Assembly (NCBI GenBank): GCA_016840645.1
Contig: JAEORY010000018.1
Location: 1 to 20,617 of the forward strand
DNA from: Candidatus Borrarchaeota archaeon
GTDB lineage: Archaea; Asgardarchaeota; Sifarchaeia; Borrarchaeales; Borrarchaeaceae
Direction of reading: 5' to 3'
DNA length: 20,617 bases
In this document: positions 5,281 to 13,576 of the stretch, piece by piece
Numbering within the stretch: position 1 is the stretch's first letter
Layout of the letters: each line of letters starts with the position of its first letter
Translations under genes and position numbers: made by a program
Notes under the pieces: model-generated
Database searches by the model: none
Seen by the model: only the letters and a program-made list of their open reading frames with translations
What the model was told of the DNA's origin: nothing

Positions 5281-8247
5281 CTAAGGATTCTCCACATCTC
5301 TACCACTATACTCGCAGTTTGGGTTTAAACACCGAATTTTTTTGGATTTAAAGAGGGGAAGCCCACATTGACATCGATCATTATGTATTACTGCATAGTT
5401 TGGCAGTATAAAAGCAGTTTTACAAGGTTTTTCTTCGCTATAATAATTACTACAGCCAACTGTCAAGCCGATTCTCCGAAGAAAGACAAGAGGGCTACCA
5501 CAGTTAGGACAGGGATATTTCTCTTTTTCAAATTGTTCCTTTACGATCAAGTCAGGATTCTGACACTGACGATCAATACAACAAGTAATATCATAACCAC
5601 CGTAAATGTAGCGCATTTCTGGAAGGCCACACCGTTTACAATTGCTTTCAGGCAACACTTTTGCGCTCTTTGAAATTCCATATGATATGCCACAAAACGT
5701 ACACAGTACCTCGTCTTTTTTCTTTACTAAATCGTAACCACAGTTCTTACACTTACCAATTGCCTTTGAAGAGGTATCCGCTAGTTTTTCTTTTTTTGGC
5801 TTTTTTTCCATCTTGTCAATTTCTAAGGTTTTTTTAGGTCGAGGCTTTATCACCTTGATTTCTTTCTTGTTAATTATTGGCAAGCTATCAAAATCGATGA
5901 ATGAAACAATTGATTCACATAGGATAGTTTGTTGTCTTGGAGACGTAATATAAACTGGAATAATCCAATCTTCTTCTTTATTTAGAAATAAAGTCTGTTC
6001 TATTAATTTCTTTTTGTTTAACAACAGTGTTGCATTGATACGTACAGGAAAACTCCAATTTTTTAATCTGAAAAGTGCTTCTTGAGATTCATCAATGTTC
6101 ATTCTTTCTCTAATATCCCATTCAGCAGTGATAATGGGCATTTCGTTGACTTTTTTTCGGATCTTTTCTGCATTAGCCTTTTTTATCCCAAGTTTAATCA
6201 TTTCTTCTACATTGAGTTGTATCAGGTCCTTTAATCCCATAACATTTGCACTCGCCAACAATGTCGCTATTCTTGCACCTATCCCTCTTACTTGTATTAA
6301 TTCTGAAAATTCCTCAGGTAGCGAATATTCTAGTAGAACACTAAGCCTTTTGATCTTTTCGCGCATTAGAATGGATTCAGAGAATTCATTACAGAAACGT
6401 TCCAAAGCCGACAATAGTCTATTAGCGTTTTGTTTTATAACGCGTGCGTCTGTCTGAAACTCTATATCAATTTTTACACCGCCTTTAAGAGATGCAAGCA
6501 AGATTGCAAATACCTTTTCTTGGTGTTTTTTTAGATCTTTTACGTAACCAGATGCCGAATAACTCTCAATGACATCTCGAAAGACGCTCCGTTCATTTTT
6601 TCTAACAACCATGTCGTCAAATTCGCTGGCTTTTGACACAAGTGCAAGGATTTCTTCATCATCAATAATTTCGTGAGAGTTAACTGCAACTGCATCAAAA
6701 AAGAGTTTTCCAGTATCTAAACGCAAATAGAACTTTGAGGTGAGACTTCCTAAAGGCGTGGACACAAGCCCCTGCTCTGTTTTACTGATAAATCCATCTG
6801 TGATAAGCCGTTCGATGCATTCATTTGTAGTATCCATTATTTCTTGAATCTGTAGTTCATCCTTCTGAGAACTATACAAGAACGTGCTTTTCAACCAATC
6901 ACTTATTTCAGCTTCTGTTTTAATAAAATTCAAACTAATCTCTGCATTGAGATGCTCTTCTAATGTTTCAGTTAATCTTGATTCTATTTCCTTCCCAGTT
7001 AATAGTCCCCGATAGTATTCAACGTTTCTTTTTTCTGTAATGATGATCCCATATCCAACATTATCGAATTGTGGTCTTCCTGATCTTCCAAGCATCTGTA
7101 GCAGGTCCAAGGGACTTATTTCTTTTCTTCCTTTTAGCGGATCATAAACAGTGGTGTCTTGTATGACCACCACACGAGCAGGCAAGTTCACACCCCATGC
7201 CAGCGTTGAGGTGGATGCAAGCACCTTCAAAAGTCTGTTTTTAAAAGCGGATTCTACGATCTCACGATCATTTCTACTTAAACCAGCATGGTGAAAGGCG
7301 ATTCCGTCAACAAAACATGCACGTAAAATATCATTAACAATCTCTTTTGACTTTTGCCCCAACAATTCAATCTCTTTATTTACTAAAAGCACTTTTTCGT
7401 TTTCTGAAAAGTTTTGTAATAATTTTTGTGCAGTATCTACGGTACCACGTCTGCTTGAAACAAAAACTAATGCTTGACCACCAGCATCAATGTGGGGGGC
7501 AATTAAATCATATGAAAGTTGAATTTTCAGATGTTTATTATTCCATCTATTCTTCGTATCTGATTTATAGCCACAGACTGTTGCTTCCAAATTTACAGGT
7601 CTGTAAATGTCATTAAAAACAAAAGTCCCCGACTTCTTTGCACCTAACCACGCAGCAACGTCTTCAATGTTCTTCATTGTAGCACTCAAAGCTACTATTC
7701 GTATATCTGAATTGATCTTTTTTAAACGTGATATCAGTACCTCTAAAGTTCCTCCTCTTTCGGGTGAGTCTAAAAGATGTACTTCGTCTATTATTACAGT
7801 ATCTATACGGTTTATGAACTCGTATGTAGCGCTCTTAAACTTTCTACTCGAGCTATCAACTTTTTCAGGCGTTGATATTATTATATGTGCTTTCGCTGCT
7901 TTTCTCGGCTCAATTTCAGTTTCTCCTGTTGTAACATACACATTATAGCCCAAAGGTTCGAATTTATTGGTCCACTCATCAAGTTTTTCGTAACTTAGGG
8001 CTTTATATGGTGCAATATATACGACCTTTTTATTGAAATCATCTTGATGGTTTATTAAAGCCCTTAAAATAGCAAGTTCACCGATAACTGTTTTGCCCGA
8101 AGCTGTAGGTGCTGCTACAACCACATTCTCATCTGTATTAAAAATTATATCAAAAACAGCTGATTGCATCTTATTGAAACGTTCAAAGGGAAATACACTT
8201 TCTAATATCTCAGGAATCACTTCTGTTACTTTTAATTCAACAGCCAC
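5281..8247 (-). CDS. Hel308/Ski2-type DNA helicase with four C-terminal zinc ribbons
   Basis: This is a superfamily 2 helicase of 988 residues. Motifs in order: Walker A APTASGKT (46-53), DEVH (154-157), SAT (188-190), LVFVSSRR (260-267), HHAGL (319-323), STSTLAWGVN (345-354) and QMLGRSGRP (384-392). A winged-helix and ratchet region follows, then a helix-hairpin-helix segment beginning near residue 647 (IQVRGIGARIATLL). This order matches archaeal Hel308, which unwinds lagging-strand forks during repair. Hel308 is normally about 700-720 residues. Here about 270 more include a linker region and four zinc-binding sites: C833/C836/C849/C852, C870/C873/C890/C895, C913/C916/C932/C942 (topoisomerase-like CPNCGSPL with GCSNY) and C959/C961/C973/C978. 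The start is GTG at 8247 behind a GAGGA SD. A DNA-binding role for the ribbons is inferred. Confidence 0.85.
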   Translation of the reverse strand: MAVELKVTEVIPEILESVFPFERFNKMQSAVFDIIFNTDENVVVAAPTASGKTVIGELAILRALINHQDDFNKKVVYIAPYKALSYEKLDEWTNKFEPLGYNVYVTTGETEIEPRKAAKAHIIISTPEKVDSSSRKFKSATYEFINRIDTVIIDEVHLLDSPERGGTLEVLISRLKKINSDIRIVALSATMKNIEDVAAWLGAKKSGTFVFNDIYRPVNLEATVCGYKSDTKNRWNNKHLKIQLSYDLIAPHIDAGGQALVFVSSRRGTVDTAQKLLQNFSENEKVLLVNKEIELLGQKSKEIVNDILRACFVDGIAFHHAGLSRNDREIVESAFKNRLLKVLASTSTLAWGVNLPARVVVIQDTTVYDPLKGRKEISPLDLLQMLGRSGRPQFDNVGYGIIITEKRNVEYYRGLLTGKEIESRLTETLEEHLNAEISLNFIKTEAEISDWLKSTFLYSSQKDELQIQEIMDTTNECIERLITDGFISKTEQGLVSTPLGSLTSKFYLRLDTGKLFFDAVAVNSHEIIDDEEILALVSKASEFDDMVVRKNERSVFRDVIESYSASGYVKDLKKHQEKVFAILLASLKGGVKIDIEFQTDARVIKQNANRLLSALERFCNEFSESILMREKIKRLSVLLEYSLPEEFSELIQVRGIGARIATLLASANVMGLKDLIQLNVEEMIKLGIKKANAEKIRKKVNEMPIITAEWDIRERMNIDESQEALFRLKNWSFPVRINATLLLNKKKLIEQTLFLNKEEDWIIPVYITSPRQQTILCESIVSFIDFDSLPIINKKEIKVIKPRPKKTLEIDKMEKKPKKEKLADTSSKAIGKCKNCGYDLVKKKDEVLCTFCGISYGISKSAKVLPESNCKRCGLPEMRYIYGGYDITCCIDRQCQNPDLIVKEQFEKEKYPCPNCGSPLVFLRRIGLTVGCSNYYSEEKPCKTAFILPNYAVIHNDRCQCGLPLFKSKKIRCLNPNCEYSGRDVENP

Positions 8248-8818
8248 TACAATTCCTCAAGAATGTTTGAGATCTCCCATGAAAGAATATGATATTAAAT
8301 AAAGCTATTATTGTTAGCCTTTTTTCCTTATATAAAGAGTTACCAGCTCATGAATAAAGCACAGGTCATTTATTGAATGAAATTTCAGTAATAAACGTTT
8401 TCCATACTTCATTTTTTAGTAACAAATTAAAGAAAATATCTAACGCCTGTTCTAAGACTATTGAATTATTTTCGAAATTAGCTTCAAATATAATACACTT
8501 TAATTAACTCTTCTATTAGCACTTAAATCAAAAAATAAGGGGGGAGATCTTGAGAATACTTAGGAGGATCCAGGCTATTGTATAAATCTCAAAATCTCTC
8601 TAATATCATTTGAAGGAACCTCATTTAAAAACAAATGAATCTCACATGAATTTTTAAATATACAGAATAAAGCATTTCCTAAGATTACAACAACTTTTTT
8701 TCGTAGAAATCATATCTTGACTTTTTATAACCATTTAGCATGATTTCTGCTTTATAAGCGAACTTCAATGATAGTAAATGACTATCCAGTCTACTAGGAG
8801 CGTATTGAAATAACAATT
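8248..8818. other. 571-bp gap between divergent helicase genes
   Basis: This is the AT-rich spacer between the Hel308-like gene (minus) and the XPD-like gene (plus). For the minus gene, TATA-like boxes read on that strand lie near 8288-8302 and 8328-8338 (CTTATATAAAG). For the plus gene, TTTATAA sits near 8751-8757, with AGGAG at 8796-8800, too far (18 nt) from the ATG to be a good SD. A G6 run (8540-8545) is conspicuous. No intact gene is seen; one possible broken frame is listed separately. Confidence 0.5.
8575..8709 (-). pseudogene. Possible remnant of a protein gene (44 codons, no start)
   Basis: On the minus strand a frame of 44 codons runs from just after a TGA (8710-8712) to a TAG (8575-8577). 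It contains no ATG, GTG or TTG start but reads like a real protein end: VVVILGNALFCIFKN, then EIHLFLNEVPSNDIREIL. A hydrophobic stretch, a beta-like strand and an amphipathic helix are visible. No family is recognised. It may be the surviving end of a gene lost when the neighbourhood was rearranged, or chance. Confidence 0.2.
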
Positions 8819-10789
8819 ATGAGTTCATCACTACTAACATACTTTCCATATTCAAATTTGAGACCTCATCAAGACAAATTAATTCTCCTTTCAAAAAAAG
8901 CCATTAAAAACGGACTTAATGCCATCATAGAGGCACCAACTGGTATCGGCAAGACTTTAGGTATATTAGCAGGAGTTCTTCCTGAATTAACTACGCATGA
9001 TATGAAATTGCTGTATGTTTGCAGAACTCACACACAAATGAAACGAGTAATCGAGGAACTACAGGCTATCGTAAAAGAGAAAGGACATGCAATCCAAGGT
9101 ATCGCCCTCAGTGGCAAACATGTAATGTGTGTCAAGTCAAGTATGCGTGATATGGATGCTGAAACGCTGAATGATACCTGTAATGCCATTAAGAAACGAT
9201 GTCCCTTTTTCCAACGAATGCAGAATTTTGACATCAACCCCCTGTTGCAAGACCTTTATTCGTGTCCGATGACTAGTCAGGATCTCTACTCATATGCAAA
9301 ATTCAATGGTATTTGTCCTTTTGAACTTCAGAAGAAGTTGTTACGAGAAATGGATGTGATTACCATCTCGTATCAATATCTGTTCCAACCGTTACTTCGT
9401 TATCATATCCTTGAACGATTCGTTGAGTTAAATTCCTGTTTTATCGTGTTGGACGAGGCTCATAATCTACCGTTCATCGCCAAGTCAATCATTTCCATGA
9501 ACCTGAGTTTAACTTCCATTGAGAAGGCACTTAGTGAGACGAAGGAATACCGACGCCTTTCACCGTTGAAACACCCCTCCAAATTAACCGACTTCTTATC
9601 AGATATCTATGTAAGAATCATCGAATATGCGCAGTCTAAGAGACTGAAAAGCAATAAAGAACTGAGGATCTATTCCCGAAAGGAATCAGGGAGTCACCGA
9701 AGTCATATCTCATTTTGTACAAATATCGAAGATCAAGATACCCTCAATTTCATTATCGAAAATACCGTTGCCTGGGGAGAGAAGATTCGAGAGTATCGAG
9801 CCGAAAAAGATGGGGTAGCCCGTTCATCATTATACAGTGTCGGCAAGTTCTTAAGATTACTGGAAAAAGCGGCAATCAATCCCGCCTTTGAAGCACTGCT
9901 CAAAAGGAGAAAATCAACCGACAAGCAAGCGTATCTGCTTGAGATTATTGCCTTTGATCCTCGTATCGTTACTCAACCAGTTTTTGACCGTATTTACGGA
10001 TCGGTTTCGATGTCAGGCACAATGCAACCGTTAAATGCCTATGCTGAAGTGGTGGGGATACACGATCCGTTATGTGAAGGCTTTAGTTCACCGTATAACA
10101 ACGATAATTTTCTGGTGTTGTGTACTCCGAAGTTACATACCAAAGGCGGTGGGCGAAAGATGACTTCGGGGATGCAAAAACTCTATGTGAATCGGATTAT
10201 GGAGGTGATTGCCAACACCAAAGGCAACACAGGCGTGTTCTGTGCCTCGTATGACGTACTCAAGGTATTAGAAGAACCACTATTGACTGAAATCGATAAG
10301 TTAGGACGATTTCTGTTTGTTGAGCAAGGACATAAGGCATCGTATGTGAATGATAAAATGATCCGCGAATTTAAAACACATGGAGACTTAGGAGGAGCAA
10401 CCTTATTAGGAGTAATGGGAGGGCGCAACTCTGAAGGACAGGATTTTCCAGGTAAGGAAATGTCTTCGGTCTGTATTGTTGGTGTGCCCTTCGCACCCTG
10501 GAATGTGAGGATGAAACTGGAGATCAATTACTATGAACAGACATTTCCCAGAAAAGGACGACTCTATGCATATACCATTCCCGCTATGAGACGCGCGGGA
10601 CAAGCGGCAGGCAGAGTCATTCGTTCATTGAAAGATCGTGGCATCATCATCTTCATGGATGAACGATACATGAAGGCTAACTACAATCGTTTTCTACCCA
10701 GATGGCTACGAGAAAACCTGAAGAAAACAAATATTAAACGTAGTAACTTAGGTGAAAGGATTCGAGATTTCTTTTCAATTCAAACTTGA
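8819..10789 (+). CDS. XPD/Rad3-type Fe-S helicase
   Basis: This superfamily 2 helicase of 656 residues has Walker A APTGIGKT (39-46), motif Ia YVCRTHTQ, DEAH (212-215), a SMSGTM motif III and motif VI RRAGQAAGRVIRS (about 589-601). Between Walker A and DEAH lie cysteines at 104, 121, 128, 149 and 166. By comparison with human XPD, C104, C121, C128 (CPFF) and C166 (CPFEL) are the likely 4Fe-4S ligands and C149 is extra. XPD unwinds DNA 5' to 3'; in archaea its job is probably repair. The gene is richer in GC than its neighbours (32 of 60 at 10201-10260 against 18 of 60 at 17281-17340), and its stop codon overlaps the TTGAC target motif of a TnpB element. A second copy of an XPD tail lies at 11372-11452. 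Recent acquisition is likely. Confidence 0.85.
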   Translation: MSSSLLTYFPYSNLRPHQDKLILLSKKAIKNGLNAIIEAPTGIGKTLGILAGVLPELTTHDMKLLYVCRTHTQMKRVIEELQAIVKEKGHAIQGIALSGKHVMCVKSSMRDMDAETLNDTCNAIKKRCPFFQRMQNFDINPLLQDLYSCPMTSQDLYSYAKFNGICPFELQKKLLREMDVITISYQYLFQPLLRYHILERFVELNSCFIVLDEAHNLPFIAKSIISMNLSLTSIEKALSETKEYRRLSPLKHPSKLTDFLSDIYVRIIEYAQSKRLKSNKELRIYSRKESGSHRSHISFCTNIEDQDTLNFIIENTVAWGEKIREYRAEKDGVARSSLYSVGKFLRLLEKAAINPAFEALLKRRKSTDKQAYLLEIIAFDPRIVTQPVFDRIYGSVSMSGTMQPLNAYAEVVGIHDPLCEGFSSPYNNDNFLVLCTPKLHTKGGGRKMTSGMQKLYVNRIMEVIANTKGNTGVFCASYDVLKVLEEPLLTEIDKLGRFLFVEQGHKASYVNDKMIREFKTHGDLGGATLLGVMGGRNSEGQDFPGKEMSSVCIVGVPFAPWNVRMKLEINYYEQTFPRKGRLYAYTIPAMRRAGQAAGRVIRSLKDRGIIIFMDERYMKANYNRFLPRWLRENLKKTNIKRSNLGERIRDFFSIQT

Positions 10790-10790
10790 C
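10786..10790 (+). other. TTGAC, likely target-adjacent motif of the TnpB element
   Basis: TTGAC directly precedes the element. IS200/IS605-type elements insert 3' of short motifs such as TTGAC or TTGAT, which also serve as the TnpB target-adjacent motif. The TGA inside it is the stop codon of the XPD-like gene. Confidence 0.5.
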
Positions 10791-10990
10791 GCCATTCCAT
10801 ATGAACCCAGCCACGCGGTGGTATTAATACTCCACATGTAAGATGTGCAGTTTGTGTTCACTTTCATCAAGGGGTCTGCCTAATACTTTAATAGTGGTGT
10901 GTCTATCATACTGAGATGACTATTGAGAGGCAGGCAGGCAAGCAGGGATAGCTACACAACTAAGATTTTGGTAGTATTACAGAGCAGACT

Positions 10991-11359
10991 ATGTTATCAG
11001 CGGCATTTGGAGGGCTAATACGCACACTTGCAGACAAGGTGCATACTCCCATCAAAGTCGATAGGTGGTTTCCTTCTACCAAAACCTGTTCGCGCTGTGG
11101 TACAATTCAGGACATAGAGTTGGCTGAACGAATCTATACCTGTCCGGTATGTGGGTTAGTGATGGACCGAGATCATAATGCAAGTGTTAACTTAGAACAC
11201 GAAGGTTTAAAACAACAAGTGGTACCTACGGGACGTAGGGATGTTAAGCCTGTGGAGACTGAATCCTCTATTGTGACATCGTTGGAATATTTAAATAGTA
11301 TTCCCTATGTGACAGCAAGTTCGGTCGTCGAAGCAGGAAGCCTCACTGCTTTAGCGTGA
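10991..11359 (+). pseudogene. tnpB: TnpB C-terminal fragment (RNA-guided nuclease, truncated)
   Basis: 122 residues match only the C-terminal part of TnpB: FGGLIRTLADK, then the zinc ribbon C33-SRC36 ... C51-PVC54, and the RuvC-III motif DRDHNASVN (59-67). TnpB is normally about 380-420 residues; the N-terminal RNA-binding domains and the RuvC-I and RuvC-II acidic motifs are missing, so nuclease activity is not expected. The frame ends inside the right-end hairpin, as is normal for tnpB, whose 3' end overlaps the guide RNA. The ATG at 10991 is only the first available start and has no SD. A remaining role in binding RNA cannot be excluded but is unlikely. Confidence 0.85.
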
Positions 11360-11369
11360 GGTAGTTCAC
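11333..11369 (+). ncRNA. Right-end hairpin / omega RNA 3' end of the TnpB element
   Basis: GCAGGAAG (11333-11340) is followed by CCTCAC (11341-11346) paired with GTGAGG (11356-11361), with an inner GC-TTTA-GC extension, then TAGTTCAC. This is the classic right end of tnpB elements and the 3' scaffold of omega RNA; the guide would be the flanking sequence starting at about 11370. Confidence 0.65.
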
Positions 11370-11371
11370 CG

Positions 11372-11452
11372 TTATGGTTACGAGAAAATATGAAACAGGT
11401 GAATATCAAACCTGGTAATTTAGGCAAAAAAGTAATGAGTTTTTTTAGTTAG
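11372..11452 (+). pseudogene. Tail of a second XPD-like helicase gene (5' part lost)
   Basis: Immediately after the element, a frame from about 11372 to a TAG at 11450-11452 encodes 25 residues that align with the last part of the XPD-like protein. WLREN, NIK, NLG and FFS are identical, and about 15 of 25 positions match overall. The DNA also aligns (TACGAGAAAA is identical). This copy is more AT-rich, like the host genome, and lacks the final three codons of the upstream gene. It is best explained as what remains of a resident or tandem helicase gene. Confidence 0.75.
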
Positions 11453-11479
11453 CCTTCATGGTTTTTTCAAAAATCTCTC

Positions 11480-11487
11480 TTTATAAA
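11480..11487 (+). promoter_or_regulatory. TATA box of the TPR gene (leaderless transcript likely)
   Basis: TTTATAAA at 11480-11487 lies about 20-27 bp before the ATG at 11507, and no SD is present. This spacing would start transcription at or very near the start codon, a common archaeal leaderless arrangement. Confidence 0.55.
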
Positions 11488-11506
11488 CGAACTGAGCATA
11501 TTTTTT

Positions 11507-12043
11507 ATGATGATAGAAATGACACTTGAGGACATTCTTAAAAGAGAAATTGAATATTACGAGCAAAAACGTTACAAAAAAGCTGCAAAGGAATACAAGA
11601 AGCCAGTATATGACGAGCCGATAACCTATATGGCATGGTATAATTTAGGATTAGATCACTTTGAATTAGGTGAGTTCAGTAAAGCGATTAATTGTTATCA
11701 AAAAGCCTTGGAACATAATCCTAAAGCTGAAGATGTATGGAACAGCATGGGATTAGCGTTTGGAGCAATGGGTGAACACAAAAAAGAGATTGGCTGTTAT
11801 GAAAAGGCGTTGAAACTTAATCCAAAGAATGCAGATACATGGTACAACTTGGGGATCGCCTATTATGAGTCTGGAGAACCCAAGAAGGCGATTGAATATC
11901 AGAAAAAAGCAGTAAAAATAGATCCTGAACATGCTTTTGCATGGCTCGCTATGGCAGGAGCATATGGGCAACTGGGAGATAGAATTAAAGTCGATGAATG
12001 CCAAGAAAAGGCAGCGGGATTTCTTAGATTTAATGCGATTTAG
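11507..12043 (+). CDS. Tetratricopeptide-repeat protein
   Basis: 178 residues hold four TPR units, at about 42-75, 76-109, 110-143 and 144-175, recognisable by WYNLGLDHFELGEFSKAINCYQKALEHNP and its repeats; residues 9-34 may be a degenerate first unit. There is no signal peptide or membrane segment, so it is a cytoplasmic protein-binding scaffold. The first two codons are both ATG; the first is used here. T-rich sequence after the stop suggests termination, so it is probably a single-gene unit. Its partner is unknown; the FKBP gene downstream has its own promoter. Confidence 0.85.
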   Translation: MMIEMTLEDILKREIEYYEQKRYKKAAKEYKKPVYDEPITYMAWYNLGLDHFELGEFSKAINCYQKALEHNPKAEDVWNSMGLAFGAMGEHKKEIGCYEKALKLNPKNADTWYNLGIAYYESGEPKKAIEYQKKAVKIDPEHAFAWLAMAGAYGQLGDRIKVDECQEKAAGFLRFNAI

Positions 12044-12104
12044 TTCATATTTTCTCTAATATTTTCATTCCTAATTTTCAAGAACTTCTATTATAAGTGC
12101 ATGC

Positions 12105-12141
12105 CTGTCGATTCAGATAAAATTATATAATTTTCTGACAG
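12105..12141 (+). promoter_or_regulatory. Palindromic TATA region of the FKBP gene
   Basis: AAAATTATATAATTTT at 12119-12134 is a perfect 16-bp palindrome containing a TATA box. Around it, CAGA (12114-12117) and TCTG (12134-12137), and CTGTC (12105-12109) and GACAG (12137-12141), extend an imperfect inverted repeat. Transcription would start near 12155, giving a leader of about 45 nt. The flanking repeat could be a repressor site or, read as RNA from the TPR gene, a terminator stem. Confidence 0.45.
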
Positions 12142-12199
12142 ATTATTTGAAAATCCAAAAAGTTCTTTTACTCGATTTTTTGAAAATGGAGATGAAACT

Positions 12200-12625
12200 A
12201 TGCCTATTAAGAATGGAGATAAGATAAAAGTCGAATACACTGGAACGCTTGAGGATGGAACTGTATTTGACACATCAGAAGGAAGAGAGCCTTTAGAATT
12301 CGAAGCAGGTTCTGGACAGGTTATAAAAGGATTTGATGACGCAGTAATTGGGATGGAAGCTGGAGAGGAAAAAAAGGTTGAACTGCCTCCATCAGAAGCT
12401 TATGGTGAGTATGATCCAAATCTTATAAAGAAAATTCCATTGGACAAACTACCACCAGGAGAAACACCCAAGCCAGGAATGGTGCTCGAATTAAGAACCT
12501 CGGACGGAATAGGCTTCCCAGCAAGAATTACAGAAGTAGCTGAAAAAGAGATAACTGTTGATTTGAATCATCCACTAGCTGGAAAAAACTTGATTTTTCA
12601 AATAAAAGTCGTAGATATTTCCTAA
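12200..12625 (+). CDS. FKBP-type peptidyl-prolyl cis-trans isomerase (SlyD-like, short form)
   Basis: 141 residues begin with the FKBP core: VEYTGTLEDGTVFDTS (11-26), GQVIKGFDDAVIGMEAGEEK (39-58) and PPSEAYGEY (62-70). The chaperone insert-in-flap (IF) region follows (PKPGMVLEL to ITVDLNHPLAGKNL), and the core closes with FQIKVVDIS. This is the archaeal short FKBP, which speeds proline isomerisation and helps folding in the cytoplasm. The NHPLAGK motif is typical of SlyD/short FKBPs. The histidine-rich tail of bacterial SlyD is absent. The SD GGAGATG lies just before the ATG. It converges with the HAD gene, 25 bp away. Confidence 0.92.
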   Translation: MPIKNGDKIKVEYTGTLEDGTVFDTSEGREPLEFEAGSGQVIKGFDDAVIGMEAGEEKKVELPPSEAYGEYDPNLIKKIPLDKLPPGETPKPGMVLELRTSDGIGFPARITEVAEKEITVDLNHPLAGKNLIFQIKVVDIS

Positions 12626-12650
12626 TTCTTTATTTTTCATCATTCCATAT

Positions 12651-13256
12651 TTATTCTGATGAAAATATTCCTGAAGAAAGAAGCGTAGGTAAGCCTTTTA
12701 AGTTGGAGATCACAGTAAATCCGCTTCCATGTCTATTTGGGTCATAGAAGTTCTGTCTATCTATAAGAACAGCATTACATCCGAGTTCAAGTGCTGAATA
12801 GACATCATTTAATTTATCGCCAATGACGAGGACTTCAGTGGCATGTAATTGGACATTCGATAAAATTAGCTTGATTTGACCAATTCTAGTCGCATCGTCG
12901 TCCCTTGTAGCAATGGGTACACCTTGTATACCTAGTTTTTCAATAATTATTCGAGTTACATTTGCACCTTGAAATGTCACCACTCCAAGTCTGTATTTCG
13001 ATGATAAATCTCTTAACAGTTCAGGTGAGGCATCTAGAAATTCAAGTTGACTAAGGGAAGCGAGTTCATATTCTTCAATGGTTCTCGATACTACTTCAAA
13101 TTTTTCAGTATCCCAAATCCTCGTAAAAAGTTCCAACAACGACTTAAACTCCACTCCTAACAAATCTTCAATACGACTAACTACTTTCCCCCAGTCTATT
13201 GAAAGGTGAACTAACGTTCTATCCAAGTCGAAGATTATACTTTGGACTTTAGACAT
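12651..13256 (-). CDS. HAD-superfamily hydrolase (phosphatase-like)
   Basis: 201 residues. Motif I is FDLDRT (nucleophile D10, acid D12), motif II is VVTFQG (T94), the motif III lysine is probably K129, and motif IV is GDKLND (D147, D151). A small helical cap lies between motif I and II. These are the catalytic parts of a HAD phosphatase of the phosphoglycolate phosphatase type; the substrate cannot be read from sequence. GGTG precedes the ATG by about 7 nt. The gene lies 16 bp downstream of a small membrane-protein gene and is probably co-transcribed with it. Confidence 0.85.
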   Translation of the reverse strand: MSKVQSIIFDLDRTLVHLSIDWGKVVSRIEDLLGVEFKSLLELFTRIWDTEKFEVVSRTIEEYELASLSQLEFLDASPELLRDLSSKYRLGVVTFQGANVTRIIIEKLGIQGVPIATRDDDATRIGQIKLILSNVQLHATEVLVIGDKLNDVYSALELGCNAVLIDRQNFYDPNRHGSGFTVISNLKGLPTLLSSGIFSSE

Positions 13257-13272
13257 GATTTTTCACCACGAT

Positions 13273-13551
13273 TTAAACCTTTAAATGAATTTTCATTACA
13301 TAAAGTACGCTAAAAGATAACCCCGTCCAAATGAGCCAATCAAGAATTAAAAAATGCCAAATAATGACTTTCGGTGCTCCAGGATAGACAACTTGTTTTA
13401 ACCACGGCAGGGGGTATCCCCAGTAGCTTACCCCCAAGAGATTCCGCGGTATATTGGGTAGCAAACCCAAAAAAAATGTTATAACTCCTCCTATGATGAG
13501 TGAGGGGATAACTAGTCTTTTTAAAAAGGTCGTGTTGATTGTCATAGTCAT
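13273..13551 (-). CDS. Small membrane protein with two predicted transmembrane segments
   Basis: About 92 residues from the ATG at 13551 (an upstream in-frame GTG at 13554 is also possible). Two hydrophobic segments are clear: LVIPSLIIGGVITFFLGLL near the start and a second from about residue 63 to 88 (IIWHFLILDWLIWTGLSFSV). A loop rich in Pro, Tyr and Trp joins them (GYPLPWLKQVVYPGAP). The family is not recognised. The gene probably forms an operon with the HAD hydrolase, but no joint role can be stated. Confidence 0.6.
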   Translation of the reverse strand: MTMTINTTFLKRLVIPSLIIGGVITFFLGLLPNIPRNLLGVSYWGYPLPWLKQVVYPGAPKVIIWHFLILDWLIWTGLSFSVLYVMKIHLKV

Positions 13552-13576
13552 CACTAGAAAAGGATACTCAAAGGAA

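Larger units (their letters stand above)
10791..11369 (+). mobile_element. Decayed IS200/IS605 (IS1341-like) element with tnpB remnant
   Basis: The element begins after TTGAC. A left-end hairpin CCAC-GCG-GTGG lies at 10811-10821. A TATA-like box (10886-10895) and the block at 10915-10950 follow; this block is shared with 2371-2398. The tnpB remnant and the right-end hairpin come next. At about 579 bp it is far shorter than an intact tnpB element (about 1.3-1.5 kb), so the front of tnpB has been deleted. No tnpA is present. The cagg repeats at 10929-10944 look like slippage. It cannot move on its own. Confidence 0.75.

Noticed and set aside
7940..7960. GGTTCGAAT, a tRNA T-loop-like string
   Set aside because: It lies inside the helicase coding sequence and no cloverleaf can be drawn around it. 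No tRNA was seen elsewhere.
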